NCBI GenBank assembly: GCA_938037005.1
Contig: CALHVR010000091.1
Coordinates: forward strand, 1 to 5,428
From: an uncultured Leptotrichiaceae bacterium
Lineage (GTDB): Bacteria > Fusobacteriota > Fusobacteriia > Fusobacteriales > Leptotrichiaceae
Direction: 5' to 3'
Length of the DNA stretch: 5,428 bases
The notes under the pieces were generated by a model, which was not told the origin of the DNA, made no database searches, and worked only from the letters and a program-made list of their open reading frames with translations. A program made the position numbers and the translations under genes. Each line of letters opens with the position of its first letter. Within the stretch, counting starts at the first letter, position 1. This document shows positions 5,414-5,428 of this stretch, piece by piece.

Positions 5414-5428
5414 ATGGAGAATTTAGTT
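5414..5428 (+). CDS. Start of an unidentified gene, cut by the window edge
   Basis: Five codons (M-E-N-L-V) are visible behind a strong AAGGAG site. Nothing can be said about the product. It is separated from the adhesin by a terminator and a 103-base leader, so it is probably a separate transcription unit. Confidence 0.55.

Overview
The window is AT-rich (by eye roughly 30% G+C). It holds two large divergently transcribed genes and the first codons of a third. The rightward gene encodes a trimeric autotransporter adhesin, so the organism has an outer membrane. A YadA-type adhesin without an extended signal-peptide region, the 'YFS...GN.DNDGA' lead-in to the head repeats, A/T-ending codons, strong AGGAG-type ribosome sites and textbook sigma-70 promoters together point to the Fusobacteriota, perhaps Leptotrichiaceae (Leptotrichia, Sneathia or Streptobacillus) or Fusobacterium. 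This placement is an inference from style and family resemblance, not from a marker gene.

Layout. Bases 1-2444 (minus strand) encode the first 814 residues of a P2-type calcium-transporting ATPase (PacL/SERCA/PMCA family); its last two transmembrane helices lie beyond the left edge. Bases 2445-2721 are a divergent intergenic region with one good promoter for each gene and a 20-bp dyad between them. Bases 2722-5262 encode an 846-residue trimeric autotransporter adhesin. Bases 5272-5310 form an intrinsic terminator. Bases 5311-5413 are a leader-like region with overlapping, mutually exclusive hairpins. At 5414 a new reading frame begins behind a strong ribosome-binding site and leaves the window after five codons.

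The ATPase should pump Ca2+ (or a related divalent cation) out of the cytoplasm. The adhesin should be exported by Sec, trimerise, and be anchored in the outer membrane by a 12-stranded barrel (four strands per chain) with its head displayed outside. Nothing in the sequence ties the two functions together beyond the shared control region.

The adhesin is the most interesting object here. Its beta-roll head of about 17 'SxAIG' repeats is broken by a hydrophilic loop of about 58 residues. It is also split from its last head repeat and neck by a helical, coiled-coil-rich insertion of about 150 residues. The protein does not stop at the usual terminal aromatic residue of the membrane anchor: it continues for 46 residues as a heptad-repeat helix that should lie in the periplasm. 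I saw no CRISPR array, tRNA, rRNA, insertion sequence or phage attachment site.
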